A stretch of DNA of 64,000 nt from Alteromonas sp. KUL106 (GTDB lineage Bacteria > Pseudomonadota > Gammaproteobacteria > Enterobacterales > Alteromonadaceae), in assembly GCF_009811415.1 (NCBI RefSeq), contig NZ_BLIG01000050.1:36094-100093 (forward strand), given 5' to 3'. The notes beneath the pieces are model-generated. The model did not search any database. It saw nothing but the letters and a program-made list of their open reading frames with translations, and was not told the origin of the DNA. A program made the position numbers and the translations under genes. Below, piece after piece: positions 27,929-36,268 of this stretch (within the stretch, counting starts at the first letter, position 1; each line of letters opens with the position of its first letter).

Positions 27929-28838
27929 GAAAAGAGAAGCTTTTGACCACATTAGACTCAGTAGCCTGTGCTTAATTTATAGGGTAAAAATGCAGAGCGG
28001 AATGGCAATGCTTGCGGTCGTAGCTATTATTCTTAGCGTTGTCACGTTTGCTACCATAACTACGACACAAAGCGTCCAGCAGTTTTACACACATGAGAAA
28101 GTAAGGCGGGATAGCGAAAGTTCCAAGGTTTCACTAAAACAGCACCTTAAAAATGTGGCGGGTGCGCTGCGCTCGCAAAGCGTTACAAATGCATTGAACA
28201 CAACCGATGTGGACTACTTGTCTACAACGATTGACGTGAGCGCGTTGGAAGGTACAGAGGGTCAACCCCTTACTCACTTTAAGGTAAAAGTATCTCACGA
28301 CAGTGACAACTCGGCGTATACAACTCACTTTCTTCGCTACCCTTCCCTTTTAAGGCTGCCTACCCCCTCACAGCACCTTTCATGGGACAACCAAGTAACA
28401 AACTGGTTATTCAACCGTGATATATCATCACTGAGCGCTAGCTTTTTTGCAGAAAGCGAGAGCCTGACTCAATGCCATAATATGTTGCCAGCGAACGTAT
28501 ATTGGATAACGGGCAACTGTGTTTTGAACAGCAACGCTCTTGCTCATCACTCTGGTTCAAACCCTATATTACTGGTTATTGTAAATGGAAATTTAACACT
28601 TCAAGCAAACACGCATGTTCACGGCCTGATTGTCATGCTTTCAACTTCACATAATTCGTTTACGCTAAAAGTGTCTAGCTCCGCCTCTATAACGGGGACT
28701 TACGTAGCCAATACTCCTATTACTGAGCAGATAAATGGTGCAATAGTCCTTTCGACGCCACTACTTCAGACCCTACAAGCGAGTACTCCGTTAGCTAAAA
28801 TAATGCCGATTCCAGGAACCGCGTATGACGATTTATAA
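27918..28838 (+). CDS. YgdB/PilX-like protein with long C-terminal domain
   Basis: 306 aa. After a basic 27-residue leader comes one hydrophobic helix (GMAMLAVVAIILSVV) and then the polar continuation expected of pilin-like helices. The Glu at +5 is missing, as in PilX, GspK and E. coli YgdB. It is more than twice the length of YgdB. Residues about 205-285 alternate short hydrophobic strands with turns (LVIVNGNLTLQA, VHGLIVML, SITGTYVA, INGAIVLS), suggesting a beta-helical module. ATG overlaps the preceding gene by 11 nt. Confidence 0.72.
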   Translation: MKVKKREAFDHIRLSSLCLIYRVKMQSGMAMLAVVAIILSVVTFATITTTQSVQQFYTHEKVRRDSESSKVSLKQHLKNVAGALRSQSVTNALNTTDVDYLSTTIDVSALEGTEGQPLTHFKVKVSHDSDNSAYTTHFLRYPSLLRLPTPSQHLSWDNQVTNWLFNRDISSLSASFFAESESLTQCHNMLPANVYWITGNCVLNSNALAHHSGSNPILLVIVNGNLTLQANTHVHGLIVMLSTSHNSFTLKVSSSASITGTYVANTPITEQINGAIVLSTPLLQTLQASTPLAKIMPIPGTAYDDL

Positions 28839-29163
28839 AACAGAGACCAGTGATAGCAACATAAGTCTCTGCCCTCGTACCCATTCACCCATCAAACAAT
28901 GGCGTTTCAATCGTCGTGATAGTCGAGGTGGAATACTTGTTGAAGTGATGATGACGTTACTGCTTTTTATGAGTACGAGTGCCTATCTTTTGAGCAGCCA
29001 AATAAGTTCGCGCGTGCTTTGGCAAACAATTCTTGATACCCAAGTCAATCGAACCGCAGTGATTAATTCAGCGCGCATGGATCACGCTAGCGATGATATA
29101 GACCAAAACTGGAGTGATATTGCTGTATTTGGTCTCCCTATCCTTGTCTCGACTTCTCCCTAA
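28825..29163 (+). CDS. PpdC/PilV-like minor pseudopilin
   Basis: 112-aa prepilin. Cleavage after the first Gly of RGGILVEVMMTLLLF puts Glu at +5; a hydrophobic helix and a very short globular part follow. Length and operon position match E. coli PpdC. Overlaps the previous gene by 14 nt and is the last gene of the plus-strand run. It converges on pilE with no obvious terminator in between. Confidence 0.78.
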   Translation: MTIYKTETSDSNISLCPRTHSPIKQWRFNRRDSRGGILVEVMMTLLLFMSTSAYLLSSQISSRVLWQTILDTQVNRTAVINSARMDHASDDIDQNWSDIAVFGLPILVSTSP

Positions 29164-29250
29164 TACCTTTCCTCAAAAGGTCTAATAAATGGTTATTACT
29201 TAGACGTTGAGAGGGCCGCAAGCCAGGCTTTCTGACATGCTCTACTGTGC

Positions 29251-29718
29251 TTAGCAAGACCAACAATATTCACTAGATTCGAGGCTACCATTATTATTTT
29301 TATCCCAGCCCTTTCTGCCATCACTGAAGTAATATAGCGCTCCATCTGCGGCCTGCCCTGTACTAGAGACGGGCGTCGCCTTTAGCTCAAAGCCCGTCGC
29401 ATTAGCAGCAACGATAGAAAGTGTATAACGTTTATTGGCTTCTGGCTCGGAGGAGGGAGAATAAGGCGAAAAAATGGCCGGCGCCCCCGTATTCGCGCCG
29501 CCAGTGCCGGCTCCCTCGTAGCTAAAAGATCCGCTATGGTGGCGTTCCATGGCAGACGCAAGCCCCAATAAATCGGCCTGACCCGTGCCTCGGTATCCGT
29601 CGGCAATAACGCCCTGGTATGAGGGATAGGCAACTGCAGCAATGATGCCAACAATCGCAACGACAATCATAAGTTCAATTAGTGAAAAGCCCTGTTGGGA
29701 TGCTCTTATATTCATCAT
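29251..29718 (-). CDS. pilE: Type IV pilin PilE, minor pilin
   Basis: 155-aa prepilin with cleavage QQG/FSLIELMIVVAIVGIIAA. The globular region ends with an EF-hand-like acidic loop, DKNNNGSLESSE, and C-terminal cysteines (CWSC). I start at the ATG sharing one base with the pilY1 stop (TAATGATG), preceded by AGAGAA. Last gene of pilV-pilW-pilX-pilY1-pilE, as in Pseudomonas aeruginosa. Confidence 0.92.
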   Translation of the reverse strand: MMNIRASQQGFSLIELMIVVAIVGIIAAVAYPSYQGVIADGYRGTGQADLLGLASAMERHHSGSFSYEGAGTGGANTGAPAIFSPYSPSSEPEANKRYTLSIVAANATGFELKATPVSSTGQAADGALYYFSDGRKGWDKNNNGSLESSEYCWSC

Positions 29719-32700
29719 TATTCTCTTTCTGTCTCCGAGTGCCAACTTCCACGCTGTACGCGTTCAAAGCGCCCATAAATATTTTCAGCTAAACACTCAA
29801 AAGCGTTTGTACACGCCTGCTCATTTCCGTCTTCGTCAACTTCTATCACCGCGGAAACGCATTCCGTACCCAGACACACGACTGGGCTGACAATGTCTTC
29901 GATAAGAATCTTCGTCTCAGGCGCAATCCCCGTTTGCTTTAAGTCTGCCGCACGGTCTAACGCATTCACTTCGCCGTCGTTATTAACATCCGTTACCGCG
30001 TTTGCGTTGAACATATTAACGAGATAAGCACGGCTGTTTCCAGTAGGCGGCGCACATGAGCTCGTACTGCTTACTGCCGGTACGTAAGTCGTAAAGAAAA
30101 CTTTGTAGTCTATGATTAGCGGAGAAGACAAAACTTTCTCGCCGTTAATGGTTAAATTCAGATACCATCCATCTTTGTTGGCAAATTCTTGAGATGCGAG
30201 TTCACGCTCATTTTCATCACTACTGGTGAGTGCGTGACTTGACGCGTTGTACATATCGCTTTCGTATACCGTATCCATATAGGTATAATTGCCATTCGTG
30301 TCGCGATTAAATACGCCGCTATCTTTTAGCATATAAAACTTATCTTCAACCGCCGTATCTAGCGGTGACGCTCGCCAACCGCTTCCAAGCGCGACGCCAT
30401 AATACAATTCACTACCTAAAGCAATTTCGGTCACATCTGGGCCGTAATAAAAACGACGATTGGTCTCGGCAGTATCCCCACCAAAATCAGCAAGACGCGC
30501 CCCTTTAATCAAGTCAGCTCCAGATTCTCCGTTGTAAATATCAAGTCTAAATAGCTGCCCGCCAGTATCAGCAACGTACATATGATCAGCAAACCCATCG
30601 TTATCCCTGTCAATTACAGAGATACGACCCGGAACACTGTACGTCATGTTTGTAAGATTTAAATCCGCATTCTCGTTGCTTGCATGCCAAAGAAGGCTTC
30701 CAGTATCAGCATCAAAGATAAATACCGCATTGCCAACGACATCATTCGCTCTTATCGCGCGATCATCCTGGGCGTCGTCGTAACCACCACCAACAATCAT
30801 GACGTTTTTCACCTGACCACCCATATTAATTTTAGTGATCGTAGGCCTTGACCATGTTTGTCCCAACTTGGTCACGTTACCCTCACCGCCTTTAATTTCA
30901 AATTTTAGTTTTGGTGTGTCTTTCTGGGTAACATCAAAAACGTAATAGTTACGCCCACCCCTTCGCATGCCTACGTAAAGGTACTTCTTATCTTCAACGT
31001 TTCTTAAAATCATATCGCCATCGAGGCCATACTCGTGGCTTAACGACGGTGTATCTTTATAAAAGTGATGTAGGTTTTGAAGCAACGCTTTGGGCATTAT
31101 GGCGAAGTTCTCTTCTCCCGTTACCGTGTCGAAAGAATGCAACATGCCCTGATTAGTGGCGACAAAGATGGCCGAATCGTTAGTCCCATAATTAACAATA
31201 ATGGGTTGAGAATGGATAGGGTCGCCCATTTGTGGGCGATAATCGCTAGTACTGCCGTCACCATTACTGTCTTTTACATCCAAGCCTCTTGCCCACTTTA
31301 AAATCGCATCCCTTAATTCGTCAGCATCTGTTTCACCTTGAATGGCAAGGTCTGCCTTTGTAATAGTTGAATTATCCTCATGAAGCCGGTTAGCTTCATT
31401 AACAATTGATCCTGCAGCGTCGAACACATAGATGTTACGATTTGCGCCTAAACGGCTAGCCGCTCCCCCTTTGCTAACTTCACTACCGTCGACAAGTGTT
31501 GACCAATAGCTATGAGCGGTTTCAGCAAAAAATCCCGTTTCGCTATCTACAGCGCTTAGACTATTTTTGTCTAAAATTTTATCGCCACTCAAGCGATAGC
31601 GCTTTAAGTTTCCTGGCCACATGGCACCTTCGCTAGGCTTAAACAGTGCGAAATAAAGCTCATCTCGGTGAGTAAGACGGTTAAGTTGATTCACCGCTAC
31701 ACCAGGAGAAACAAAGGTTGCATTCACATCTTTAACCGAGCGAAGTATAGTGTTAAATGCTTCCAGCAGGTCAGTACTGTTATCAGCTTGATAAAAACCA
31801 CCTCCGCTTTGCAAAGCGAGCTGATTGAGGAAATTGTTTGCTGTATTGTTTGCAGCAAAGCCGATGGTGTGCGTGATTACCCTTGGTCCAATTACAGATG
31901 TTGAGGAGTCACTGATATTTTTGACTAAATCCAAACCACATTTTTCGCCGCCACTCCCCGTGCAGTTTTGACCAAGCAATGTTTGAATTTTAGAGACGCT
32001 GTGGTTGTTGTTTGCTTCACCGTCAGATAGCAACACAATGTGGTTATTGGTCTGACACTGCAAATCTGATACCGGTGAAATATAGGTAGCAGGCGTAGGG
32101 ATCTGTTCGTTAATGCAATCGCTGTCGGATAAGTTATCCTCAGAACATCCTGAAGGGAGAATCGAATCAGCCCCTAAGTAAGAACTACGATGACTCACTC
32201 GCGTGCTCCGTCTTACTGAACTATTGACGTCGCTTTCGCCTCGTTTGCGCCCATAATCGACATTTAAGCCCCCATAATAATTTGTCGCTTCCAAGAGCGT
32301 GTCAACAATCGGAGTGAACCCGTTAGCACTCAATTCATCTATTTTGCTCATAAGGTGCTCGCGCACTGATGCTGATGAGCCTGGCGTGGCGGAGCCATTA
32401 AACTTCACAATAAGTTTAGGTGCTCGTGAGGGCCAGTTGTTGTAGGTATGTGCGCCCCGATAAGAAACGAAATTATCAAGAACGAAGGCCATGTCATTGC
32501 CGGATATCCAACCCGAGCGATCAACAATTTGTTTGACGATGCTGCTGATATTCGGTGTTCGATAGTCATTATTGCTATAGAAGTCAGGCATTGACCAGGT
32601 TATACCTGAGGTTTTTGGCAGATTTCTTAACCGGTAGCGGCGTTCAGGGTGGAAATCAGAAGCATCGTTATCTGCAACGCCACGAATTCGCATGCTTGGA

Positions 32701-33788
32701 TTTCCACTTGTTCTTGTACTGTAAGCAGTAAATTCCAAGTAAGCTTCTGTGATTTCAGCACCTTGTGGGATATTTACGTTCCGGAACCGAACACCAATAT
32801 AATCGTTGTAGGAAGAGTTAAACGTCAGCTCATTTCCAGTATTGGGGTACCCATTCACATTTTCTTCTGAATTGTCTCTTGAACTCGCAACTTGGTATAT
32901 GGCTTCCCCTTGGATACAGCCTGTAGCGGTAGAATCGTCGTAAGAAACGACTAATTGTGGAGCGCCACTTTGCCCTGCATCACTCGCACGGGCCTCTCGT
33001 GCACTTGCTGTATCTGAACTTGTACCTTCTATTAAAATATTTAAGTCTTTTCCACCACACCAGGCTGATAAATCGACGACTTCTTGGATGACGGCGCTTA
33101 TATCTGGTGTCGTTATGACTTCACCCGCGCTAGGAAAACTGTTGTCAGTGAGCCACTCTACATTAGCGGCTGTCTTAACTCGGTCACTCAGGTTATTGCT
33201 TGACGAAGAAAACGCCGAGCTTGCTGCTGATGCTTCAGCCGATATCACTAAAGAGGTACCTGCAACATTAAACCTCTCAGACGTGAATCGAATGTTGGCA
33301 CTAACTATCGTAGCCCCTTGCGGAATATTTAAATCGGTAAAGCGCAGACCGGAAGTGACCGTACTCGTGCCGCTACTCAAAACCAGATCGTTACTGTCTG
33401 TCGTTACGCTCCCGTCGATTTCATGTGCATCGTGGTCATCGTCATTGGTTGAAATGATAATTTCAGGCCGTACTGATTCATCGATATTACGAATAGGATA
33501 TAAAATAGGCCCACCATAATCAGAGAAGCGCATCAGGCCAGCATTAATATTTGTTGCCGACGAAAGTGCCTCTTTAAGCGCGTTTTGCACGCGAAGCATC
33601 CTGGTTTGACTGGTATCATCGTAAGCCCCCATGCTTCCCGATGAGTCCATAATAAACAGAACATTAGGGTTATAGGTGACTGCACTGCTTGCGTTGCCTA
33701 AATAGATATCAAGGTCATCACCAAAAGCGGAAAAACCTATAGCGCTAAAAAGTGTAATAGAAGCGAGGTAAGACGTAAGTTTTTTCAT
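29718..33788 (-). CDS. pilY1: PilY1 adhesin / pilus-tip assembly protein
   Basis: 1356 aa with a signal peptide (cleavage near residue 23). A von Willebrand A domain starts with the MIDAS motif DSSGS at 48-52, is interrupted at about 110-470, and resumes with GFTPIVD and LLSDGEAN (about 587). The interruption is two related modules, both with RFxxxNIPQGAxI (147 and 332) and both ending in a PxLxVxx strand; they resemble DNRLRE-type beta-sandwiches. The C-terminal beta-propeller holds the calcium loop DRDNDGFAD at 1060-1068. Other acidic loops are DSNGDGSTSD near 840 and DVNNDGEVNALD near 1295. PilY1 primes pili with the minor pilins and mediates adhesion. Confidence 0.95.
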   Translation of the reverse strand: MKKLTSYLASITLFSAIGFSAFGDDLDIYLGNASSAVTYNPNVLFIMDSSGSMGAYDDTSQTRMLRVQNALKEALSSATNINAGLMRFSDYGGPILYPIRNIDESVRPEIIISTNDDDHDAHEIDGSVTTDSNDLVLSSGTSTVTSGLRFTDLNIPQGATIVSANIRFTSERFNVAGTSLVISAEASAASSAFSSSSNNLSDRVKTAANVEWLTDNSFPSAGEVITTPDISAVIQEVVDLSAWCGGKDLNILIEGTSSDTASAREARASDAGQSGAPQLVVSYDDSTATGCIQGEAIYQVASSRDNSEENVNGYPNTGNELTFNSSYNDYIGVRFRNVNIPQGAEITEAYLEFTAYSTRTSGNPSMRIRGVADNDASDFHPERRYRLRNLPKTSGITWSMPDFYSNNDYRTPNISSIVKQIVDRSGWISGNDMAFVLDNFVSYRGAHTYNNWPSRAPKLIVKFNGSATPGSSASVREHLMSKIDELSANGFTPIVDTLLEATNYYGGLNVDYGRKRGESDVNSSVRRSTRVSHRSSYLGADSILPSGCSEDNLSDSDCINEQIPTPATYISPVSDLQCQTNNHIVLLSDGEANNNHSVSKIQTLLGQNCTGSGGEKCGLDLVKNISDSSTSVIGPRVITHTIGFAANNTANNFLNQLALQSGGGFYQADNSTDLLEAFNTILRSVKDVNATFVSPGVAVNQLNRLTHRDELYFALFKPSEGAMWPGNLKRYRLSGDKILDKNSLSAVDSETGFFAETAHSYWSTLVDGSEVSKGGAASRLGANRNIYVFDAAGSIVNEANRLHEDNSTITKADLAIQGETDADELRDAILKWARGLDVKDSNGDGSTSDYRPQMGDPIHSQPIIVNYGTNDSAIFVATNQGMLHSFDTVTGEENFAIMPKALLQNLHHFYKDTPSLSHEYGLDGDMILRNVEDKKYLYVGMRRGGRNYYVFDVTQKDTPKLKFEIKGGEGNVTKLGQTWSRPTITKINMGGQVKNVMIVGGGYDDAQDDRAIRANDVVGNAVFIFDADTGSLLWHASNENADLNLTNMTYSVPGRISVIDRDNDGFADHMYVADTGGQLFRLDIYNGESGADLIKGARLADFGGDTAETNRRFYYGPDVTEIALGSELYYGVALGSGWRASPLDTAVEDKFYMLKDSGVFNRDTNGNYTYMDTVYESDMYNASSHALTSSDENERELASQEFANKDGWYLNLTINGEKVLSSPLIIDYKVFFTTYVPAVSSTSSCAPPTGNSRAYLVNMFNANAVTDVNNDGEVNALDRAADLKQTGIAPETKILIEDIVSPVVCLGTECVSAVIEVDEDGNEQACTNAFECLAENIYGRFERVQRGSWHSETERE

Positions 33789-33796
33789 GCTGATAC

Positions 33797-34360
33797 CTAT
33801 TGTGAAGCAGGGCCAAATACTGATGCAGCTAAGCTATTAGCGACAACTGCGGATTTACCTGCAACTTTGCCGCAGCCTCTTATAATAAAGACATGGCAGT
33901 TAACGTTACTCCCACCGATGACGTTACTAGAGCCTCGACAAGCTTGCTCGCGAATAAACGCAGTGCGCGACCAACTCTTAGACGATGCAGCGCTTTGGTA
34001 AGTGCCGTCGGTGGTGTGCCTATCACCCACAGATAGCCCACCTTCTGTCATATGGCGGTCAGTCCACTGTCCGTCATCAAAACAGCTCATCGTGTCAGCC
34101 TGAGGGTCAAACACATTTCCTTGACGAGCTTCTGACAATGGGTCTGTTTTAGTTGGGTCTGTGAGCAATGTCTCATCTTCGGACTCGAAAAACACACCGG
34201 CTATAGCGGCTTCAGCCGCATCAAACGCTAAACCACTTTGTTGCATCGATACCGCCATCTTAGATTGAGACAAGCTACTGGTCACTGCACTCACCCCTAA
34301 AACAGTGATAGAAAGCAATACTAGCAATGCAAAAACCATCACTAAGCCTTGTTGTTTCAT
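33797..34360 (-). CDS. pilX: Minor pilin PilX
   Basis: 187 aa. N-terminal KQQGLVMVFALLVLLSITVLG and the AFDAAEAAIAG patch are typical of PilX; the Glu at +5 is absent, as in that family. Five or more cysteines in the globular half suggest disulfides. ATGA overlap with pilW and an 8-nt gap to pilY1 indicate a single coupled operon. Confidence 0.9.
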   Translation of the reverse strand: MKQQGLVMVFALLVLLSITVLGVSAVTSSLSQSKMAVSMQQSGLAFDAAEAAIAGVFFESEDETLLTDPTKTDPLSEARQGNVFDPQADTMSCFDDGQWTDRHMTEGGLSVGDRHTTDGTYQSAASSKSWSRTAFIREQACRGSSNVIGGSNVNCHVFIIRGCGKVAGKSAVVANSLAASVFGPASQ

Positions 34361-35217
34361 TGCGAACTCCTGACAAAATTCTTCATATTCCGAAGTGCCA
34401 GCGTCTTTGAGAAAACCTGGTAATAATGTGCCGTATCCATGGTTTTAGACGCTTCATTAAGCAGTGCATATTTTTGTGCCTGAGTCTGCCTGACTTCATT
34501 CTGATAGCTTTTGAGCATAATGGCCCACCGCAGCGACACTACCTGCTGGTTTAAGGCTCTAAGCCCTGCAATTTGATCGGCGGTCACGTATGAAATGGCT
34601 TGTCCTCGTGAATTGGTAATCCTGTCAGACACACCAAATTGCACTTGAAAACTTTCAACATTATCAAGCAAAGTAACGGTGAGGGGTGCAACTGTCTGTG
34701 CTTTTAAACCACGAAGCACACGGCCATCATAGCCAGTACACTTGAGCGTACTGCCCGTCACGAAATAATGATTAACCACATGAAACTCGCTACCCACGGC
34801 ATAACCGTGTGAATTCCCGGTGCAGTCTTCATCTGCTAGTAGGCTAACGACGAGTTTATCGCTACCGCCACTCGTGGTCTGTACACTGCCTAATGTGCCG
34901 TTTGTAGCGAAGTCGCCCACTATAGCGATGGGATGATTTTCCACATATGCCGCTTCAGCGACGACATCAACCGACGCATCAATATTTGCTGTTACTTGAT
35001 CGTACCGACCTATTTCGTAAAATTCGGCGGATAAACGCCCCATGATAAATCGGCCAGACTCTTGCACCTGCGCTACAGCTTGATTGAGTTTATTTGTGAC
35101 ACTACTGCTTACCAGAACTTGAATAATTGCACCGGAGATCACTAAACCGAGCGTTAGCGTGATCATCAGTTCAACTAACGAGAAACCGCGCTGTAACCTC
35201 AACTGCCTCATATTCAT
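34357..35217 (-). CDS. pilW: Minor pilin PilW
   Basis: 286 aa. Prepilin site LQRG/FSLVELMITLTLG with Glu at +5, then QVQESGRF characteristic of PilW. Four-base ATGA overlaps with both pilV and pilX. PilW, PilX and PilV form the tip-priming subcomplex with PilY1. Confidence 0.92.
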   Translation of the reverse strand: MNMRQLRLQRGFSLVELMITLTLGLVISGAIIQVLVSSSVTNKLNQAVAQVQESGRFIMGRLSAEFYEIGRYDQVTANIDASVDVVAEAAYVENHPIAIVGDFATNGTLGSVQTTSGGSDKLVVSLLADEDCTGNSHGYAVGSEFHVVNHYFVTGSTLKCTGYDGRVLRGLKAQTVAPLTVTLLDNVESFQVQFGVSDRITNSRGQAISYVTADQIAGLRALNQQVVSLRWAIMLKSYQNEVRQTQAQKYALLNEASKTMDTAHYYQVFSKTLALRNMKNFVRSSQ

Positions 35218-35876
35218 AAAGTGATATCCTTAAACACACACGCATTGCTGTCGCCTGAATTTGGATTACACCTCGCGTTGAGGGTGTACGTTTGATTGCC
35301 TGATGATGAAACTGGCCAAGTGAGTAAAACTTCTACACGCGAACCCGCACTGCAGCTGTAAATATCCGCCGTATTGTTATCAGCGCAAGAAACCGAGACT
35401 TTGGTTTGAGGGTTAGTTTGCACAGCCGAACAGGAAAGTGCCCACCCGTCATAAGCAGCCATCTGTGCTTCGCTACAGGATTGTCCTTCACAATCAGGTA
35501 CGCCTGCTGGTCTCGTCAAACAACAGCCGTAATAAGGCTGTGAAGACCCGGAACAGCTGAGTGTGGAAAAATTGTAGTTATTGCTGGAAAAGTAGGCATT
35601 ATTCACCACCATGCCATCGCCAACGGTGGCCGGTCTCGCCGCTGCGCGCAGGCGTTCGGCAACTTGTGCAGCTACCATTTCAGCTTGTGTTCGACTTATC
35701 GCATCTTTGTTCGCAAATGACCCTGTGAACTGTAATGCAGCAACACCAAGCAAGCCCACTGCGAGGATGAAAAGCGTGATCAGGATCTCAATCAGACCAG
35801 CACCAGCTTGGTGGCGGCTAGTGTGTCCTTTCACGTGTTTGATTCCCATCTTTTCAGCTTTCATAACCTTTGACAT
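35214..35876 (-). CDS. pilV: Minor pilin PilV
   Basis: Prepilin site RHQAG/AGLIEILITLF (Glu at +5), followed by FILAVGLLGVAALQ and the conserved MVAAQVAERLRA, typical of PilV. Eleven or so cysteines in the globular domain. I start at 35876 (MSKVMKAEKMG, 220 aa) because AGG lies about 6 nt upstream; the frame opens to 35936, and starts at 35864 or 35849 are also possible. First gene of the cluster; no FimU-type gene precedes it. Confidence 0.88.
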   Translation of the reverse strand: MSKVMKAEKMGIKHVKGHTSRHQAGAGLIEILITLFILAVGLLGVAALQFTGSFANKDAISRTQAEMVAAQVAERLRAAARPATVGDGMVVNNAYFSSNNYNFSTLSCSGSSQPYYGCCLTRPAGVPDCEGQSCSEAQMAAYDGWALSCSAVQTNPQTKVSVSCADNNTADIYSCSAGSRVEVLLTWPVSSSGNQTYTLNARCNPNSGDSNACVFKDITL

Positions 35877-36036
35877 ATACCTAGCATTACAAATGGTTTT
35901 ACTACCAATGTAGTATAGTAAGGCAAAAGCGCACAACGCTGGGTATCGTTGGTTATTAAAACGTATAATTTTAAGAATCCTTTCATATTGGCTTAGATAA
36001 CCTGGTGCTAGTCTTCACTGCGGTTTTAATCTATAC

Positions 36037-36170
36037 ATACCCAAGATGCTCGTAGTTAACGCAAACGCGGGGAAACAGATATCAACACGTGGCCTTTCAT
36101 ACCTACAGGTACCACATCAAAAATTGAATGTGACGCATCTGAAGCGTGTTGGCAACCAGCGCTTGGGTAT
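36037..36170. repeat. Segment with 9-bp terminal inverted repeats
   Basis: ATACCCAAG at 36037-36045 is matched by CTTGGGTAT at 36162-36170. The ends read like small palindromic repeats common in Alteromonadales (recalled, not checked), but no second copy exists in the window, so a mobile origin is a guess. Confidence 0.35.
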
Positions 36171-36213
36171 CATTATCTATCCGTAAGCCTCTGAATTTCC
36201 AGTAGACAAAAGC

Positions 36214-36241
36214 ATAAAAAAACACCGCAGGGCGGTGTTCT
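36214..36241 (-). terminator. Terminator of the ileS-lspA-fkpB-ispH operon
   Basis: Minus-strand stem AACACCGC/GCGGTGTT (36221-36228 and 36232-36239) followed by seven Ts. It lies about 30 nt after the ispH stop. Confidence 0.9.
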
Positions 36242-36268
36242 TTTAAATTTCAAGGTAAGGATGAAAGG

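Larger units (their letters stand above)
35877..36268. other. Intergenic region between ispH and pilV
   Basis: No coding frame seen. It carries the ispH terminator (36214-36241) and a 134-bp segment bounded by 9-bp inverted repeats (36037-36170). The pilV promoter is expected here on the minus strand. Confidence 0.5.

Noticed and set aside
25197..35876. Pilus region as a recently acquired island
   Set aside because: No integrase, tRNA, direct repeats or transposase seen. The ispH-pilV link is an old gammaproteobacterial arrangement.
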